DNA of 64,000 nt from Sphingomonas oleivorans (GTDB lineage Bacteria > Pseudomonadota > Alphaproteobacteria > Sphingomonadales > Sphingomonadaceae), in NCBI RefSeq assembly GCF_003050615.1, contig NZ_NWBU01000017.1, forward strand, positions 114,588-178,587. Direction: 5' to 3'. The position numbers and the translations under genes were made by a program. Of the stretch, positions 29,673 to 38,001 are shown in pieces; the first letter of the stretch is position 1, and every line of letters starts with the position of its first letter. Under the pieces are notes generated by a model that saw only the letters and a list, made by a program, of their open reading frames with translations, did no database searches and was not told the origin of the DNA.

Positions 29673-30781
29673 GAGACGCTCCTGGTGCGGCTGGGCGCGG
29701 CCAGCCGATCGATGATGGCCAGCAGTTCGTCGGCGCGGTGGGCGCATGTGTGGCGCGCGAGGATGGTCTGGAGCCCGCTTTCGGCAAGCGAGGCGCGGAG
29801 CGCGGGATCGTCGCGCAACGCCTCCAAATGGCGCCGCATCTCCGCGCCGTCACGTGCCGGCAGATAATCCCGGCCGGGACGGAACAGCCCCTCGCTATCC
29901 TCCCAGGGCGCGGAGACGAGCGGAATGCCGCAGGCCAGCGCCTCGAACATGCGAATGGTGGGAATGCCGGGCAAGAGCGTGGCATAGAAGCGGCGCGGGA
30001 CATGGACGGTCGCGAGATGGCGCGCGAAGATTTCCGGCGCGCGGGCATTGGGCGCCCAGCCATGATAGCGCACGCCATGAAATGCGAGCGTCGCCCGCGC
30101 CTCCTCCGGATAGCGCACGCCATGGACGTCGAGGGCAAGCCCGGCCTCGGCAGCGGGGCGGAACAGGAAATCCTCCAGCTCCTGCGTACGCTCGCCATCG
30201 CCCCAATTGCCGATCCAGACGAGCCCGGCGCGTGACCCTTCCTCCAGCGGCGGATGGAAATGGCGGATATCCGCCGCCTCATGCCAGACGAAGACGCGAT
30301 CGCCCCAGCCCCAGCGGCGATAGACCTCTGCCAGCGCCTCGCCGAAGGCCAATATCCCGTCATAGCCCGAAAGATCGAAGGCGCGGATCGCCTGCGGATC
30401 GCTCACCGCGCGATGATGCGTGTCATGGAACAGCAGCGTGAAGCGCGCGCCCACCTTGCGCAGCCGGCCGAGCTCCGCGACCAGCGCGGGATCGTTCCAT
30501 TCATGCACGATCACGATATCGGCGCCGTCCACCAGCGCCTCCACCTCCCCATGCGGATCATATCGTTCGGAGCGAAGCTCCGGATAAGCGATGCGATAGG
30601 CGGAAAGCCCCGCATCGCCATGATCGGCGAGCAGGTTTTCGAGGCTCCATGCGCCTATGGGCTCCAGCGCGTGCACCTCATGCCCCAGCGCGATCAGCGC
30701 ACGCAGTACCCCGCGCAGGAAATGGGCATTGCCATGGTTCCAGCAGGACAGGAGCGAATGGGTGAAATAGACGATCTTCAT
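29669..30781 (-). CDS. Glycosyltransferase, CgeB-like (paralogue 1 of 3)
   Basis: 370-residue GT-B-fold protein. N-terminal MKIVYFTHSLLSCWNHGNAH, a central FHDTHHRAVSDP loop, and the donor-side IPTIRMFEALACGIPLVSAPW motif typical of GT4-like and CgeB-like enzymes. It overlaps the preceding glycosyltransferase gene and the following paralogue by 4 bases each. Acts presumably in the cytoplasm on a growing oligosaccharide. Acceptor unknown. Confidence 0.82.
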   Translation of the reverse strand: MKIVYFTHSLLSCWNHGNAHFLRGVLRALIALGHEVHALEPIGAWSLENLLADHGDAGLSAYRIAYPELRSERYDPHGEVEALVDGADIVIVHEWNDPALVAELGRLRKVGARFTLLFHDTHHRAVSDPQAIRAFDLSGYDGILAFGEALAEVYRRWGWGDRVFVWHEAADIRHFHPPLEEGSRAGLVWIGNWGDGERTQELEDFLFRPAAEAGLALDVHGVRYPEEARATLAFHGVRYHGWAPNARAPEIFARHLATVHVPRRFYATLLPGIPTIRMFEALACGIPLVSAPWEDSEGLFRPGRDYLPARDGAEMRRHLEALRDDPALRASLAESGLQTILARHTCAHRADELLAIIDRLAAPSRTRSVS

Positions 30782-31902
30782 GCCGCCACCTGTGGCGCTG
30801 CGCTGTGCACCGCTCGATTGGGACGGAGGAGATCGCGCCAGATCGTCATCATCCCTGCCGCTTCGGCCGCCAATGTGTAGCGCGCGGCGCGGGCCCGCGC
30901 CGCATCGCCGAGCATAAGCCGGACATGCATGTCGCCAACGATCGCCTCGATCGCCTCGGCAAAGGCGCGATCATCCTCCGCCGGCACGAAAACGGCTACC
31001 CCATCCCAAAGCTCGCGGAAGGTCGGGATATCGGACAGGACGAGCGGGCAGCCGGCGGCGGCGGCCTCCAGCACGGCGAGCCCGAACGGCTCGTAGCGCG
31101 CGGCCGAGGCGAACACTGGCCGGGCGGCGAGGCAGGCGGCGATTCCTGCCTCCCCCATCGATCCGACCGCGACCAGATTGGCGAAGGAGGCGCGCTCGCC
31201 ATTGGGCCCGCGCACGGGGCCCGCCGCCTTGACGGGGAAAGCGAGGCGCGCGGCGGCGCGATCGAGCGTCGCGACATTCTTGGCCTTGTCCCACAGCCGG
31301 CCGGCGGTGAAGGCGAAATCATGCATCGCGGCGGATGGCAGGACGATCGGCGCACGGCCATTATGCACCACCGTCGGAGGTCGGGCGAGGCGATGGACGC
31401 GCATCACCGCCTCGGCAAAGGCCGCGCTCGGCGCCACCACCCGGTCGACCGCGCGAAGCCCCGCCCCCACCAGCGCGCCGCGCCAGGCGAAATCGGCCGG
31501 CAGCACGGTGCCGTGCATCGCATCCCACCATGTGGCGACGCAGCTATGCGCGACCGCCACGACCGGCATGGCGAAGCGCACGGAAGCAGCGAGCGCGGGC
31601 ATGCTGAGCTGGACAATATCCGCCTTCAGATCGCCCGCCAGCGCAGCGATGCCGCGGCCCGCATCGGCCACCGTCCCGGCATCCTCAGCCAGCCAATCAA
31701 GCTCCAGCCCGGTATCGACCAGCGTCACGCCCGGAATCGCGACGGCGGTCGCCCGCTGCGCGGCAGAAGGCGGCGGCCCCATCAACGCGATCACCGTCTC
31801 CACCCCTGCCGGCGCCAGCGCGCGGGCAAGATCGGTGGCATATTGCCACACGCCGCCGACCGCATCGGCGGTCATCAGGATGCGGGTGCCCGGCGGGATC
31901 AT
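30778..31902 (-). CDS. Glycosyltransferase family 4
   Basis: 374-residue GT4 enzyme. Glycine-rich acceptor-side N-terminus (MTADAVGGVWQYATDLARAL), VVAPSAAFAEAVMRVH hinge region, and the C-terminal EX7E-like donor motif in ARYEPFGLAVLEAAAAGCPLVLSD. It differs from the three downstream CgeB-like enzymes, so two kinds of transferase work in this locus. Start 31902 overlaps the radical SAM stop (ATGA). Donor unknown, likely a nucleotide hexose. Confidence 0.87.
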   Translation of the reverse strand: MIPPGTRILMTADAVGGVWQYATDLARALAPAGVETVIALMGPPPSAAQRATAVAIPGVTLVDTGLELDWLAEDAGTVADAGRGIAALAGDLKADIVQLSMPALAASVRFAMPVVAVAHSCVATWWDAMHGTVLPADFAWRGALVGAGLRAVDRVVAPSAAFAEAVMRVHRLARPPTVVHNGRAPIVLPSAAMHDFAFTAGRLWDKAKNVATLDRAAARLAFPVKAAGPVRGPNGERASFANLVAVGSMGEAGIAACLAARPVFASAARYEPFGLAVLEAAAAGCPLVLSDIPTFRELWDGVAVFVPAEDDRAFAEAIEAIVGDMHVRLMLGDAARARAARYTLAAEAAGMMTIWRDLLRPNRAVHSAAPQVAA

Positions 31903-33203
31903 CGCCGCGCCCTTTCGCCCAGGCAGGCGCTTTCCAGCGCGGCGAGCGGCAGCGGCCGTTCCTCCTGTATGTCCGAAAATTCGCTGAACTGGCTGAGATA
32001 ATGTTCGTGCGCCCGTTCCCAGGCGCGATCGTCTGGCAGGCCCCACAGCTTCCGATAATCGGGCGAGGAAGGATAGGGATAGAGCGGCACGGGATCATTG
32101 GCCCAGACGCCCGCCGCGCGGAGCCGGTCGCGCCACCGGGCGACCAGCGCCGGATCGTCGCCCGCCATCTCGATCAGGTTCGCCTGCACGAAGGGAACGG
32201 AGCGACGCGCATGGATCAGCCGATCGACCAGCTCGTCGGTCGTCGCCCGGCATTTCTTGTCGAGGCGGGCGCGGCCCTCCTCGGTCAGGCTCTCGACGCC
32301 CGCCTCGATCGAGACGCAGCCGGCGCGGCCGAGAAGGTCGAGCATCTCGGGCTTCCACAGGTCGATGCGCGTCTGGATGCCGAATTCGACGGGGCGATCG
32401 GCCAGCGCCTCCAATAGCGGCTGGTTGGGCAGGAATATCTCGTCGATGAAATAGACATAGGTGACACCCTGCGCGATCAGCGCGTCCATTTCCTCAAGCA
32501 GCGGCTCCAGCGCGCGGCGGCGATATGCGTCGCGGAAATCAATCTTGGCGCAGAAGGAGCAATGATAGGGGCAGCCGCGCGACGCCTCGACTTCGGCACC
32601 CGGCCCGACCGGCGCGCGATCGAAGCGGTGATGATGCGTGCTGTGGCGCGCGATCCATGCCGCTGGCCAATGGAGCGCCGGGGCATCGACGAAGCGCGCG
32701 GCCGCCGGTCCGCCCGTCACGCGGGTCCGGCCACCTGCCCGGAAGGCGATCGACGGCACTTCGCCGAGCGGGCCGCCGCGGGCGAGGGTCCCCACCACCT
32801 CCTCGCATTCGCCGCGCACGACGATATCGACGCCGAGCTTCTCCAGCGTCGTTTCCGGCGTCACCGATCCGTGCGGGCCGACCGCCGCCATCAGCCCCCC
32901 ACCCTGCCCCAGCGCACGGAGAAATTCCGCCGGCACGCGCAGCTCGGGCGGGGCGCAGCGCCAGAAGAGATAGGTGGGCGCGGTCGTCACAACCGTCATC
33001 TCCGGAGCGAAATTGGCGACGAGACGGGCCAACTCCTCGTTCGACTGGCCATTCAGATGGCCGTCGAGCATCAGCACCTCATGGCCGTCCGCTTCGAGCA
33101 GCGCTCTGGCATAGCCCAGCTCCAGCGGCAGATGCGGATCGCGACTGCCGAAATAGATGCTGTTGGCATAGGACCAAGCGGGATTGACGAGCGCGAGCTT
33201 CAT
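31899..33203 (-). CDS. B12-binding domain radical SAM enzyme
   Basis: 434 residues. The N-terminal third (about 1-150) is a cobalamin-binding Rossmann-type domain (LVNPAWSYANSIYFGSRDPH, LELGYARALLEADGHEV), lacking the strict DxHxxG. The radical SAM core begins at EASRGCPYHCSFC with the CxxxCxxC iron-sulfur triad near residue 210 and continues with YFIDEIF and GCVSIEAGVES. Such class B enzymes methylate or rearrange unactivated carbons. Its place between sugar epimerases and glycosyltransferases suggests modification of a sugar nucleotide or glycan. A family of B12-radical SAM proteins in oligosaccharide clusters is known, but I recall no assigned reaction. Confidence 0.88.
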   Translation of the reverse strand: MKLALVNPAWSYANSIYFGSRDPHLPLELGYARALLEADGHEVLMLDGHLNGQSNEELARLVANFAPEMTVVTTAPTYLFWRCAPPELRVPAEFLRALGQGGGLMAAVGPHGSVTPETTLEKLGVDIVVRGECEEVVGTLARGGPLGEVPSIAFRAGGRTRVTGGPAAARFVDAPALHWPAAWIARHSTHHHRFDRAPVGPGAEVEASRGCPYHCSFCAKIDFRDAYRRRALEPLLEEMDALIAQGVTYVYFIDEIFLPNQPLLEALADRPVEFGIQTRIDLWKPEMLDLLGRAGCVSIEAGVESLTEEGRARLDKKCRATTDELVDRLIHARRSVPFVQANLIEMAGDDPALVARWRDRLRAAGVWANDPVPLYPYPSSPDYRKLWGLPDDRAWERAHEHYLSQFSEFSDIQEERPLPLAALESACLGERARR

Positions 33204-34270
33204 GTCATCGCTCCTGCGGTGAGGAGAGAGCGATCGAACCCGCGCGCATCGGACAGCCAGCGGAGGAGGCGCGCCACGCCCACCTTCCATGGCAGCCGGG
33301 GGCCCAGGCCCAGCGCCGCCTCCGCCGCGCGCGTATCGGCCACGAAATAGCGCTGGTCGCCCGCGCGCCAGGGAGCGAAGGAGATATCGATCTCGCGGCC
33401 GATCAACGCCTCCACATAAGCGAGCAGCCGCACCAGGCTGACAGCATTTTCCGGCCCGCCGCCGAGATTGAAGGCGCGGCCGCGCACCTCGTCGATCCTC
33501 TCCCAGGCGGCGAGATAGGCCTCGACCGCGTTCGACACGTCGAGAATGTCGCGCAACTGATGACCGTCGCCATAAAGAGTGATCGGCCGCCCTTCGAGCG
33601 CGCGGATCAGGAAATGGGCGACCCAGCCCTGATCCTCCGTTCCCATCTGCCGCTGGCCATAGATGCAGCTCATCCGCATGACCGCCGCCGGCATGCCGAA
33701 GCTGCGCGCATGATCGAGCACATATTGGTCCGCAGCCCCCTTGGAGCAGCCATAAGGGGTATGGAAATCGAGCAGCTGCTTCTCGCTTATGCCATGCACG
33801 CGCACGGCGGGATCGAGCGGCGCATAGCCGTCGCCCTCCAGCGCGAGAGGAATGTCGGCAAGATCGCCATAGACCTTGTTGGTCGATGCGAAGATCAGCG
33901 GCGTGCCGGGATTGCGCGTGCGGAGCGCATCGAGCAGGTTGATCGTGCCGCAGACGTTGATCTCGAAATCCTCGCGCGGATCGATCAGGCTGGTGGTGAC
34001 GGCGACCTGCGCCGCCATGTGGAACACCGCCTTGGCCCCCGCCGCCGCATCCGCCAGCAGCAGCTCGTCGCGCACATCGCCGATAATGGCGTGGATCCGC
34101 CGCGGATGACGCTCCCGAAGCCAGGCGAGATTGGCTTCCACGCCCGGCCGGACGAGCGCGTCATAGACCAGCACGTCATGACCGCGCGCCGCCAGCGCAT
34201 CGGCGATATTGCAGCCGATGAAGCCCGCGCCGCCGGTGACGAGCACGGGCCGGCGATCGCCCCCGCTCAT
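33200..34270 (-). CDS. NAD-dependent sugar epimerase, CDP-paratose 2-epimerase-like
   Basis: 356-residue extended SDR. TGGAGFIGCNIADAL is the NAD-binding loop; FASTNKVYGD is a motif typical of CDP-paratose/tyvelose 2-epimerases, and FHTPYGCSKGAADQYV supplies YxxxK. It could instead act on another nucleotide sugar. Overlaps both neighbours by 4 bases, second gene of the minus-strand operon. The start is placed at the overlap; the open frame extends 54 codons further without a plausible start. Confidence 0.82.
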   Translation of the reverse strand: MSGGDRRPVLVTGGAGFIGCNIADALAARGHDVLVYDALVRPGVEANLAWLRERHPRRIHAIIGDVRDELLLADAAAGAKAVFHMAAQVAVTTSLIDPREDFEINVCGTINLLDALRTRNPGTPLIFASTNKVYGDLADIPLALEGDGYAPLDPAVRVHGISEKQLLDFHTPYGCSKGAADQYVLDHARSFGMPAAVMRMSCIYGQRQMGTEDQGWVAHFLIRALEGRPITLYGDGHQLRDILDVSNAVEAYLAAWERIDEVRGRAFNLGGGPENAVSLVRLLAYVEALIGREIDISFAPWRAGDQRYFVADTRAAEAALGLGPRLPWKVGVARLLRWLSDARGFDRSLLTAGAMT

Positions 34271-35379
34271 GCCACCAGCCCGCGCGTTTCGAGCTCGGCG
34301 CGCGCCTCGGCCACCCGATCGTCGGCCGTCTGCCCGGCGAGCCATTCGGCAAGCTCCGCCAATCCCTCGCCGAAATCCTGTCGCGCCCGGAAGCCGAGTT
34401 CGGCCGCCGCCTTGCTTGTGTCGCAAAAGCAATGGCGAATGTCGCCGATGCGCGACTTGCCGACGATCTCCGGCTCGATCCGGTTGCGGCCCATGGCGCG
34501 GGCCAATTCCTGCGCCACCTCGCCGATCGAGCGATCATGGCCCGATCCGATATTGAACGTCCCGCCGGCGGCCCCGGGCAGGAACAGCGCATCGGCAAAG
34601 GCGCGCGCCACGTCGCGGACATGGACGAAATCGCGCCGCTGCCTGCCATCCTCGAAGATGATCGGCTGCTGCCCATTCAGCAGCCGCGAGGCGAAGATCG
34701 CCAGCACGCCCGTATAGGGATTGGAAAGCGCCTGGCCGGGGCCGTAGACGTTGAACAGCCGCAGGCACACCCCCTCCATCCCATAGGATCGGGCCATGAT
34801 GTGCGTCGTGCGTTCCTGCACATATTTGTTGAGCGCATAGATCGAGGCGAGGTTCGGCCGTTTCCATTCGGGCGTCGCCACCGGCGTCAGGGGCCGTCCC
34901 TGTGCGTCCAGCGGGTCCCAGACCGGCTGATCGCCCGTGCGCGGCCGGCGCTTGGCATCTTCCACCAGATTGCCGTCGGCGTCGCGATAGAGGCCCTCGC
35001 CATAGATGCTCATCGAGGAGGCGGTGACGACGCGTCGCACCGGATGGTCGATCAGCGTCTCGAACAGCACCGCCGTGCCGACATCGTTCACGGATGTATA
35101 GCGCTCGACCGAATACATGGATTGGCCCACGCCCACCTCGGCGGCGAGATGGATCAGGCTGTCGACGCCCTCGAGCGCGCGCGCGACCGCATCGCCGTTG
35201 CGCACGTCGGCCCGCACCAGCTCCACCTCCGGGCTCAGCGCCTCGGGCCGCGCGCAATCGCCATGGACCTGATCGATCAGGCTGTCGAGCACGCGCACCT
35301 GATGGCCGCGTGCAAGCAGCTCGTCCGCCACGAACCGCCCGATGAAACCGGCGCCGCCGGTGATGAGAATCTTTTCCAT
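34267..35379 (-). CDS. NAD-dependent sugar epimerase, dTDP-L-rhamnose 4-epimerase-like
   Basis: 370-residue extended SDR and first gene of the nine-gene operon. TGGAGFIGRFVADEL nucleotide loop at residue 7, LDSLIDQVHGD as in dTDP-L-rhamnose 4-epimerases, catalytic IYALNKYVQE (YxxxK), and RLFNVYGPGQALSNPY. The product would be a 6-deoxy-talose-type sugar nucleotide if the assignment holds. Related 4-epimerases of UDP-sugars share these motifs, so substrate is uncertain. Confidence 0.82.
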   Translation of the reverse strand: MEKILITGGAGFIGRFVADELLARGHQVRVLDSLIDQVHGDCARPEALSPEVELVRADVRNGDAVARALEGVDSLIHLAAEVGVGQSMYSVERYTSVNDVGTAVLFETLIDHPVRRVVTASSMSIYGEGLYRDADGNLVEDAKRRPRTGDQPVWDPLDAQGRPLTPVATPEWKRPNLASIYALNKYVQERTTHIMARSYGMEGVCLRLFNVYGPGQALSNPYTGVLAIFASRLLNGQQPIIFEDGRQRRDFVHVRDVARAFADALFLPGAAGGTFNIGSGHDRSIGEVAQELARAMGRNRIEPEIVGKSRIGDIRHCFCDTSKAAAELGFRARQDFGEGLAELAEWLAGQTADDRVAEARAELETRGLVA

Positions 35380-35680
35380 TCGCTTCTCCGGTCCATTCGG
35401 CCGCCATGCGACTGGTTGAGGGAGAATAACATGGATGAATATTTTTGCTTATCTTAACAAAGATTAGCTCGGACCCAGTATAATGGTTAATCCTTTTATC
35501 CTCATTGAATGAACATGAATGGCAAACATCCTCTTCTTCATCTTTGTTCCAATCACCTATATCAACTTATCGACCCACCCCCTCGATTCATCCCGACGAT
35601 CACCTTTGCTGGAACCCCAGCCTTGAATTTTTTGTTTGTGGATCAGCTATGTTGATCCTCGCATCCGATTCTGCTCGCCG
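35380..35680. other. Divergent promoter region of the two glycan operons
   Basis: About 300 A+T-rich bases between the minus-strand and plus-strand glycan operons. A consensus -10 hexamer TATAAT is at 35479-35484 on the plus strand with TTAACA at 35454-35459 (19-base spacing), a possible promoter for the phosphatase operon. No regulator binding site was recognised. Confidence 0.4.
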
Positions 35681-36274
35681 ATGAGCGCGCTCATCCATCT
35701 GGTCCGCCATGCCGCCCATGCGGAGGCGGGATGCGTGCTGACGGGGCGGCTGGGCGCAGCCCCGCTCACCGGACAGGGACGGGCACAGGCACGGCTGCTC
35801 GCCGACGCGCTGGCCGGGCGCGGGATCAGCGCCATTCATGCGAGCCCCCGACAACGCACGCAGGAGACAGCCGCCATCATCGCCGAGCGACTGGGCCTGG
35901 CGGTCGAAACCGTGCCCGCGCTGGACGAGATCGATTTCGGCGCCTGGTCCGGCCGGAGTTTCGCGGTGCTGGAAGGCGATCCCGCATGGCACCGCTGGAA
36001 CGAAGCGCGGAGCATCGCTTTGCCGCCCGGCGGCGAGAGCATGGCGGCCGCCGTGGAGCGCGCCGCCGCGCATATGGAGCAATTGGGCGCCGCGGGCCGC
36101 ACGGGCGTGCTCTGCGTCACCCATTGCGACATCATCCGCGGCCTGATCGCTTATTATCTCGGGCTCGGGCTCGACAATATGCTCCGCTTCGACATCGATC
36201 CCGCCTCGGTCAGCAGGCTCGTCGTGGGTGATCGGGGCGGTCGCATCCTGACACTGAACGAGGTGATCGGATGA
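35681..36274 (+). CDS. Histidine phosphatase family protein (phosphoglycerate mutase-like)
   Basis: 197-residue cytoplasmic phosphatase. Catalytic LVRHA near residue 8 (the usual RHG/RHE third residue is Ala here), SPRQRTQETA, EIDFGAWSG and the second histidine in CVTHCDIIRGL are all present. The start at 35681 is right before the fold. In this operon with inositol-phosphate synthase, a sugar- or inositol-phosphate substrate is a fair guess; cobalamin-phosphate and mutase activities are alternatives. It overlaps the methyltransferase gene by 4 bases. Confidence 0.85.
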   Translation: MSALIHLVRHAAHAEAGCVLTGRLGAAPLTGQGRAQARLLADALAGRGISAIHASPRQRTQETAAIIAERLGLAVETVPALDEIDFGAWSGRSFAVLEGDPAWHRWNEARSIALPPGGESMAAAVERAAAHMEQLGAAGRTGVLCVTHCDIIRGLIAYYLGLGLDNMLRFDIDPASVSRLVVGDRGGRILTLNEVIG

Positions 36275-37068
36275 GCAAAAGCGGCAGTATAGCGGCGGCG
36301 ATAACGCCACATGATGATCTGCGGGCGCGGATCGACGCGCTGGCTCCCTGGTTCCACAATATCAATCTGGGCGGCATCTGGACGGCGCCGGACCATTTCC
36401 TCGGCGACTATCCCAATATGAAGTTCCGCAAGTTCGCCGATGCCCTGCCTCACGATCTGACCGGCCGGAGCGTGCTCGACATCGGCTGCAATGCCGGCTT
36501 CTATTCGGTGGAGATGAAACGGCGCGGTGCGGCGCGCGTGCTCGGCATCGATTGCGACGAACGCTATCTGGAACAGGCGCGCCTCGCGGCCGATGCGCTG
36601 GGCTTCAGCGACGTCGAGTTCCGCAATCTTTCCGTCTATGATGTCGGCGCGCTCGGCGAACGGTTCGACATCGTGATCTTCATGGGCGTGCTCTATCATC
36701 TGCGTCATCCGCTGCTCGCACTGGACCTGATCCGCGCGCATGTCGCCGGCGACATGCTGATCTTCCAGTCGATGCAGCGCGGATCGAGCGAGGTGATGCC
36801 GCTCGCGGAGGATTATCCCTTCGAGGAGCAGGCGATCTTCGATCGGCCCGATTTCCCGCGCCTCGCCTTCATCGAGCGCGAATATTCCCGCGACTGGACC
36901 AATTGGTGGGTGCCGAACCGCGCCTGCAGCGAAGCGATGCTGCGCAGCGCCGGCTTCCGCATCGAAGCCCGGCCGGAGGAGGAAGTCTATATCTGCCGCA
37001 CGGCGCCCGTGCCCTATGGCGATTGGGGTGCGGGCGCGGTCTACCCAGCCAGGGGAGAGAGCGCATGA
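36271..37068 (+). CDS. Class I SAM-dependent methyltransferase in glycan cluster
   Basis: 265-residue methyltransferase. SAM site motif I VLDIGCNAGFYSVEM (near residue 70), acidic motif LGIDCDERYLEQA, and motif IV-like FDIVIFMGVLYHLRHP. The N-terminal WFHNINLGGIWTAPDHFLGDYP segment resembles tRNA CmoB-like and Rta_06860-type methyltransferases found beside glycosyltransferases. Small molecule or glycan methylation is likely. Translationally coupled at both ends. Confidence 0.82.
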   Translation: MSKSGSIAAAITPHDDLRARIDALAPWFHNINLGGIWTAPDHFLGDYPNMKFRKFADALPHDLTGRSVLDIGCNAGFYSVEMKRRGAARVLGIDCDERYLEQARLAADALGFSDVEFRNLSVYDVGALGERFDIVIFMGVLYHLRHPLLALDLIRAHVAGDMLIFQSMQRGSSEVMPLAEDYPFEEQAIFDRPDFPRLAFIEREYSRDWTNWWVPNRACSEAMLRSAGFRIEARPEEEVYICRTAPVPYGDWGAGAVYPARGESA

Positions 37069-37988
37069 TCGAAGCCGCGATGATCTGGAACGAGCCCAAC
37101 AACAAATCGCATTGGGATCCGGAGATCGACCCCGACTGGTCGAAATATGCCGAGACGGTGATCCTCGCCGGCCGCGCCATCCGCTCGGCCAATCCGGGCA
37201 TGACGCGGCTTCTGGGCGGCATGTCCCCGATCGACCCCTTATGGGTGCGGACGATGGAGCGCCATGGCGCGCTCAATGAGGTGGATGTCGTCGCGCTCCA
37301 TGGCTTCCCGCTCGACTGGAATCTCTGGCAGATCGACGAATGGCCGAACAAGATCGCCGAGATCGAGGCCGTCGTCCCCGACAAGCCGATCTGGGTGACG
37401 GAGGTGGGCGTCGGCTCCTTCGGCGCGGAGGAGGTGCAGCTCTTCGGCCTGAACCGCACTGCCGAGCTTCTGATCGGCCGGGTGCCGCGCATCTTCTGGT
37501 ACAGCCTCTATGATCTTCCGCAGAGCTGGGGCGCGACCACGCGCCATCGCGAGGCGGAGGGATCGAGCTATTATCGCCATTTCCACATGGGGCTGATCCG
37601 CGAGGACGGGACGCCCAAGTCCGCGCTCGACCATTATGCGCGATATGCCGCCGAAATGGGGCTGATGCAGTGGTTCCATTATCATGACCCCCGGCTCGAC
37701 GATGCCGTCGCCTGGATGAAACGGCTGGGGGTGCGCCATCTGCGCACGGGGCTGAGCTGGGCGGACAGCTTCCGTCCCGACGCGATCGGCTGGTTCGACC
37801 GGCAAATGGAGGCGCTCGCCGATTTCGACGTGACCGTCACCTTCTGCTTCACGCCCGAGCATCTGGGAATCGCGCCGCATCATACGAGCCCCGCGCGCGA
37901 GCCACAGGCCTTCGCCGATTTCTGCGCCTGGATGATCGAGCGCTATGCGCCCGCGCGTGCGACGCTGCCTGCCGCCGTGACAGCCTGA
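37065..37988 (+). CDS. Glycosidase-like TIM-barrel protein (clan GH-A/GH39-like)
   Basis: 307-residue protein without signal peptide. WNEPNNKSHW near residue 8 resembles the acid/base Asn-Glu-Pro of clan GH-A glycosidases, and KPIWVTEVGVGSFG near residue 110 the nucleophile strand. The barrel is short and starts directly at the NEP motif, so the usual first three strands are lacking; either the gene is truncated at the 5' end or the fold is permuted. A cytoplasmic glycosidase acting on a glycan intermediate is possible. The start overlaps the previous stop and is well fixed. Confidence 0.65.
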   Translation: MIEAAMIWNEPNNKSHWDPEIDPDWSKYAETVILAGRAIRSANPGMTRLLGGMSPIDPLWVRTMERHGALNEVDVVALHGFPLDWNLWQIDEWPNKIAEIEAVVPDKPIWVTEVGVGSFGAEEVQLFGLNRTAELLIGRVPRIFWYSLYDLPQSWGATTRHREAEGSSYYRHFHMGLIREDGTPKSALDHYARYAAEMGLMQWFHYHDPRLDDAVAWMKRLGVRHLRTGLSWADSFRPDAIGWFDRQMEALADFDVTVTFCFTPEHLGIAPHHTSPAREPQAFADFCAWMIERYAPARATLPAAVTA

Positions 37989-38001
37989 CAGGGAGAGGGA
38001 T

